Source of the DNA: a virus
Strand: one strand, 5' to 3'
Virus record (IMG/VR): IMGVR_UViG_3300009160_000114
Coordinates: 1 to 30,778 of that record
DNA length: 30,778 nt
Shown here: piece by piece, positions 28,914 to 30,778 of the stretch
Layout: each line of letters opens with the position of its first letter
How positions within the stretch are numbered: position 1 is the first letter of the stretch
Made by a program: the position numbers and the translations under genes
Notes under the pieces: model-generated
Databases searched by the model: none
Told to the model about the DNA's origin: nothing
What the model saw: only the letters and a program-made list of their open reading frames with translations

Positions 28914-29351
28914 TTAAAATTTCTTTGGAGTGTCAGCAAAAGCCAAGGTGGCCCATTTTGAAGCTGCCTCGTCGCCGAATATATCTTCTGGTGCATTCGA
29001 TGCCACTATGTTCTCGATTGTGCCGACAGGCGCTACAGCATTTTTGTTACTTTCGTTCATTAGCATATTGGGTAAAGTCGTAGAAGCAGTGTCGGCAAGA
29101 ATAGCCGCTAGAACAGGATCTCCTTTAGATTCTGCCTTTATTACGTCATTCAATCTTGACTTCGACAATAAGTCATGCTGAGTTTGTGAAGAATATTTGA
29201 CGTGATCTCTTGGAGATTTATTGGCCGAGCGAGCTTGCGAATGTTTTGAGATTTCTTCTTTTAGCCTTTCAGGCCGACCCATGCCTTCGGCTAATATTTC
29301 GACCAAACATTCTTTTATAATTTGTTTTAACTCTGATCTAGATAATTTCAT
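28914..29351 (-). CDS. putative prohead core protein with targeting-like N-terminus
   Basis: A 145-residue protein starting MKLSRSELKQIIKECLVEIL with LAE-G as the best cleavage site. The C-terminus carries KWATLAF (132-138), similar to RWAKLAG at the end of the scaffold protein, so both may contact the same partner in the core. The middle is hydrophilic. It follows the protease gene closely; TATAAT lies upstream on the minus strand near 29371. Probably a core or internal head protein. Confidence 0.72.
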   Translation of the reverse strand: MKLSRSELKQIIKECLVEILAEGMGRPERLKEEISKHSQARSANKSPRDHVKYSSQTQHDLLSKSRLNDVIKAESKGDPVLAAILADTASTTLPNMLMNESNKNAVAPVGTIENIVASNAPEDIFGDEAASKWATLAFADTPKKF

Positions 29352-29387
29352 ATAAGTCTTTAAATTACTATCGATTATAAAAGTATT

Positions 29388-29996
29388 TCAAGTTTTAGAA
29401 ACTAATATATCGTTTATTATTCTATTAATTCTATCAGATTGATCGAATATAGTTCTTAATTCGGCTGGATTTAAAGACTTTCCTTCTGCCATCATGAACG
29501 CGCCAGGAGTTGAAGGTTCTGAGACGTAATCCCAACATATTAGTTGGAAATCGTCTTGCACGACTTGATAATCTCCTTGTTTCTTTGTAGATCCAACGCC
29601 TCTAGAAGAGATTCCTAATTTTACTCCGCTTTCGACTAAAGATTGCAATATCTTACCAGAAGGAGTGTCTAGTATCTCTACAGAGCCATAAACAACATCA
29701 CCTTCTAGGTACGCTTCTTTAACAATGTGAGAAACATTCTTTAGATTTACGACAGAAGAATCAGGATGATCTAACTCGCCGAGAGCTCTATTTTCTGCTA
29801 TAAATTTTTGATAGTTCCTTATTTCTCTATCTAGTATGTTTCTAGGATAGATTCTGCCATTCTGATTAAGAGTGTCAGATTTCTGTAAAATTCCTCGCAT
29901 GACAATCTTCCCGTTATTTTTTTCACGAGACTCTTTTATCATGTCAGTTGTGTAATCGAAAATTTCGTATGAATTAAGTAATTTTAATTCAGACAT
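29388..29996 (-). CDS. prohead core protease, T4 gp21-like
   Basis: A 202-residue serine protease of the T4 gp21 type, which degrades the scaffold and trims head proteins after [LI]-x-E. Family features: RGILQKSDTLNQNGRIYPR (34-52), GELDHP with His77, and GISSRG with Ser130 or Ser131 as nucleophile. Length matches gp21 (212). Strong AGGAGG site; its start overlaps the stop of the upstream gene by eight bases. It is the enzyme expected to process the targeting-like peptides described for other genes here. Confidence 0.94.
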   Translation of the reverse strand: MSELKLLNSYEIFDYTTDMIKESREKNNGKIVMRGILQKSDTLNQNGRIYPRNILDREIRNYQKFIAENRALGELDHPDSSVVNLKNVSHIVKEAYLEGDVVYGSVEILDTPSGKILQSLVESGVKLGISSRGVGSTKKQGDYQVVQDDFQLICWDYVSEPSTPGAFMMAEGKSLNPAELRTIFDQSDRINRIINDILVSKT

Positions 29997-30778
29997 CTGA
30001 TCCTCCTGTAGTTAGCTCATCAACAAGCTTAGCATATAACATGTATTCGGAAACAGTAGAATCATCAACTATACTTGCGGATTCTGATAATTTTGACTTG
30101 ACTTCTACGAGTTTACTCTTGAGATATGATGAAGCATTTTCAGACGTTACATAGTTGTTTATAGACTCTAAAAGTTTTTCTTTTATCTCTTGCATCTTTC
30201 TGAAGATGGTAGAGTTGTCGTCGTTTGCCGTGGAAAAAGCGTAGGCTTTTATTAAAGCTTTTTGATCAGATGACAGAGCTCCGTCATATTTTTCGCTCAG
30301 CTTTTTCATCATAATCTTCATCAAAAGACGATTTGTTCCGACAGAATTCTCGTTAACTTTTTGTTCGCTGGTTTCTTCTTTTTTAGTTAGTAACCACTTC
30401 AAAAGTTGATCTTCATACTCTGCAAGCTTTTGTAAGTTAGGTTCTTTTGATCTCCATCCGTTTATAAGATTTTGTATTGTCGCAAACATCTTATACTCAT
30501 TAACGTGTTGATCATAGAAATTTTCATCTTGAAGCTGATGGTTAATGTTCCTTATCAGCATAGATTTTTCTTTTTCTAATTCTTGCAAGTTGTGAGTTCT
30601 ACAAACATTCTTTGCTTCATTAATGATGGATGCCGCGACGGACTCTGACCCAACTGTTGTTTTCATTAAAGCATTAATGAGCCTGAATTCTTTATAGATT
30701 TCAGAACCTGGCTTAAAACTTTGTTTTATTATTTTTAATGCTTTAGATGACTTTTGTTTGTCATTTTCTACTAAGGAA
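29989..30778 (-). CDS. head-region protein, partial at the window edge
   Basis: The frame is open to the edge of the window: before the Met at 30666 it continues upstream with KALKIIKQSFKPGSEIYKEF and RLINALM, so the true start lies outside. FKPGSE.YKEFRL.NAL and TTVGSESVAASIINEAK are conserved-looking; I associate this protein with the gene lying between portal and protease in many T4-like marine phages, function unknown. Mostly helical. It overlaps the protease start, so both are co-translated. Confidence 0.8.
   Translation of the reverse strand, partial: SLVENDKQKSSKALKIIKQSFKPGSEIYKEFRLINALMKTTVGSESVAASIINEAKNVCRTHNLQELEKEKSMLIRNINHQLQDENFYDQHVNEYKMFATIQNLINGWRSKEPNLQKLAEYEDQLLKWLLTKKEETSEQKVNENSVGTNRLLMKIMMKKLSEKYDGALSSDQKALIKAYAFSTANDDNSTIFRKMQEIKEKLLESINNYVTSENASSYLKSKLVEVKSKLSESASIVDDSTVSEYMLYAKLVDELTTGGSDV

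Overview
The window looks like part of a large T4-like tailed phage genome (a virus or a provirus; the sequence alone cannot tell). The strongest evidence is the run at the right end on the minus strand. There a gp21-type prohead protease, small prohead/internal proteins, a gp22-type scaffold and a gp23-type major capsid protein follow each other in T4-like order. A T4-type ATP DNA ligase, a UV-damage endonuclease (UvsE), a sigma factor and a tRNA-Glu lie on the plus strand. Several genes (a Tat-exported DUF1501-like protein and a lipoprotein with a CxxCH haem motif of DUF1588/DUF1592 type) look borrowed from a myxobacterial, Bdellovibrio-like or planctomycete-like bacterium, so the host may be of that kind. 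This is inference.

Layout. (1) 1-6000, plus strand, GC-rich: about 18 very small, mostly unrecognised genes plus a collagen-like membrane protein. Thirteen complete copies of one 36-bp promoter-like cassette sit directly against start codons, so this looks like an early host-takeover region with individually promoted, probably leaderless genes. (2) 6000-6820: a GC-rich hairpin-forming spacer and two tiny ORFs. (3) 6822-12919, plus strand, increasingly AT-rich: uvsE, a sigma factor that stops inside region 4.2, a separate small sigma-region-4-like protein, several unknown overlapping genes, DNA ligase, an Ala-rich lipoprotein, tRNA-Glu and a small ORF. (4) 12916-18763, minus strand: a putative internal protein, an HNH nuclease, three virion-type proteins sharing an N-terminus, and between them the three-gene exported-protein/cytochrome-like cassette, one member of which has an in-frame stop. 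(5) 18828-21642: a membrane protein, a small internal-type protein and two convergent protein-kinase-like genes. (6) 21643-24119: a mosaic block with a decayed coding stretch echoing the capsid C-terminus, a probable internal protein, a direct repeat and a homing endonuclease. (7) 24221-30778, minus strand: capsid, scaffold, protease and prohead genes, the last one running off the window.

The most interesting themes. First, at least seven, probably nine, proteins begin with a similar short amphipathic segment (MK-[LI]-..-LR-.-[IL]-I-.-E) and then a site of the form [LI]-x-E, which is how T4 capsid-targeting sequences and gp21 cleavage sites look. The protease that would cut them is in the window. 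Two of these proteins have protein-kinase catalytic motifs, which suggests kinases packaged in the head and delivered with the DNA. Second, a sigma factor appears split into a region 2-3 protein and a region 4-like protein, reminiscent of T4 gp55 and gp33. Third, a promoter cassette places a -10-like hexamer exactly six bases before ATG in gene after gene. All assignments come from reading motifs by eye; no database search was made.
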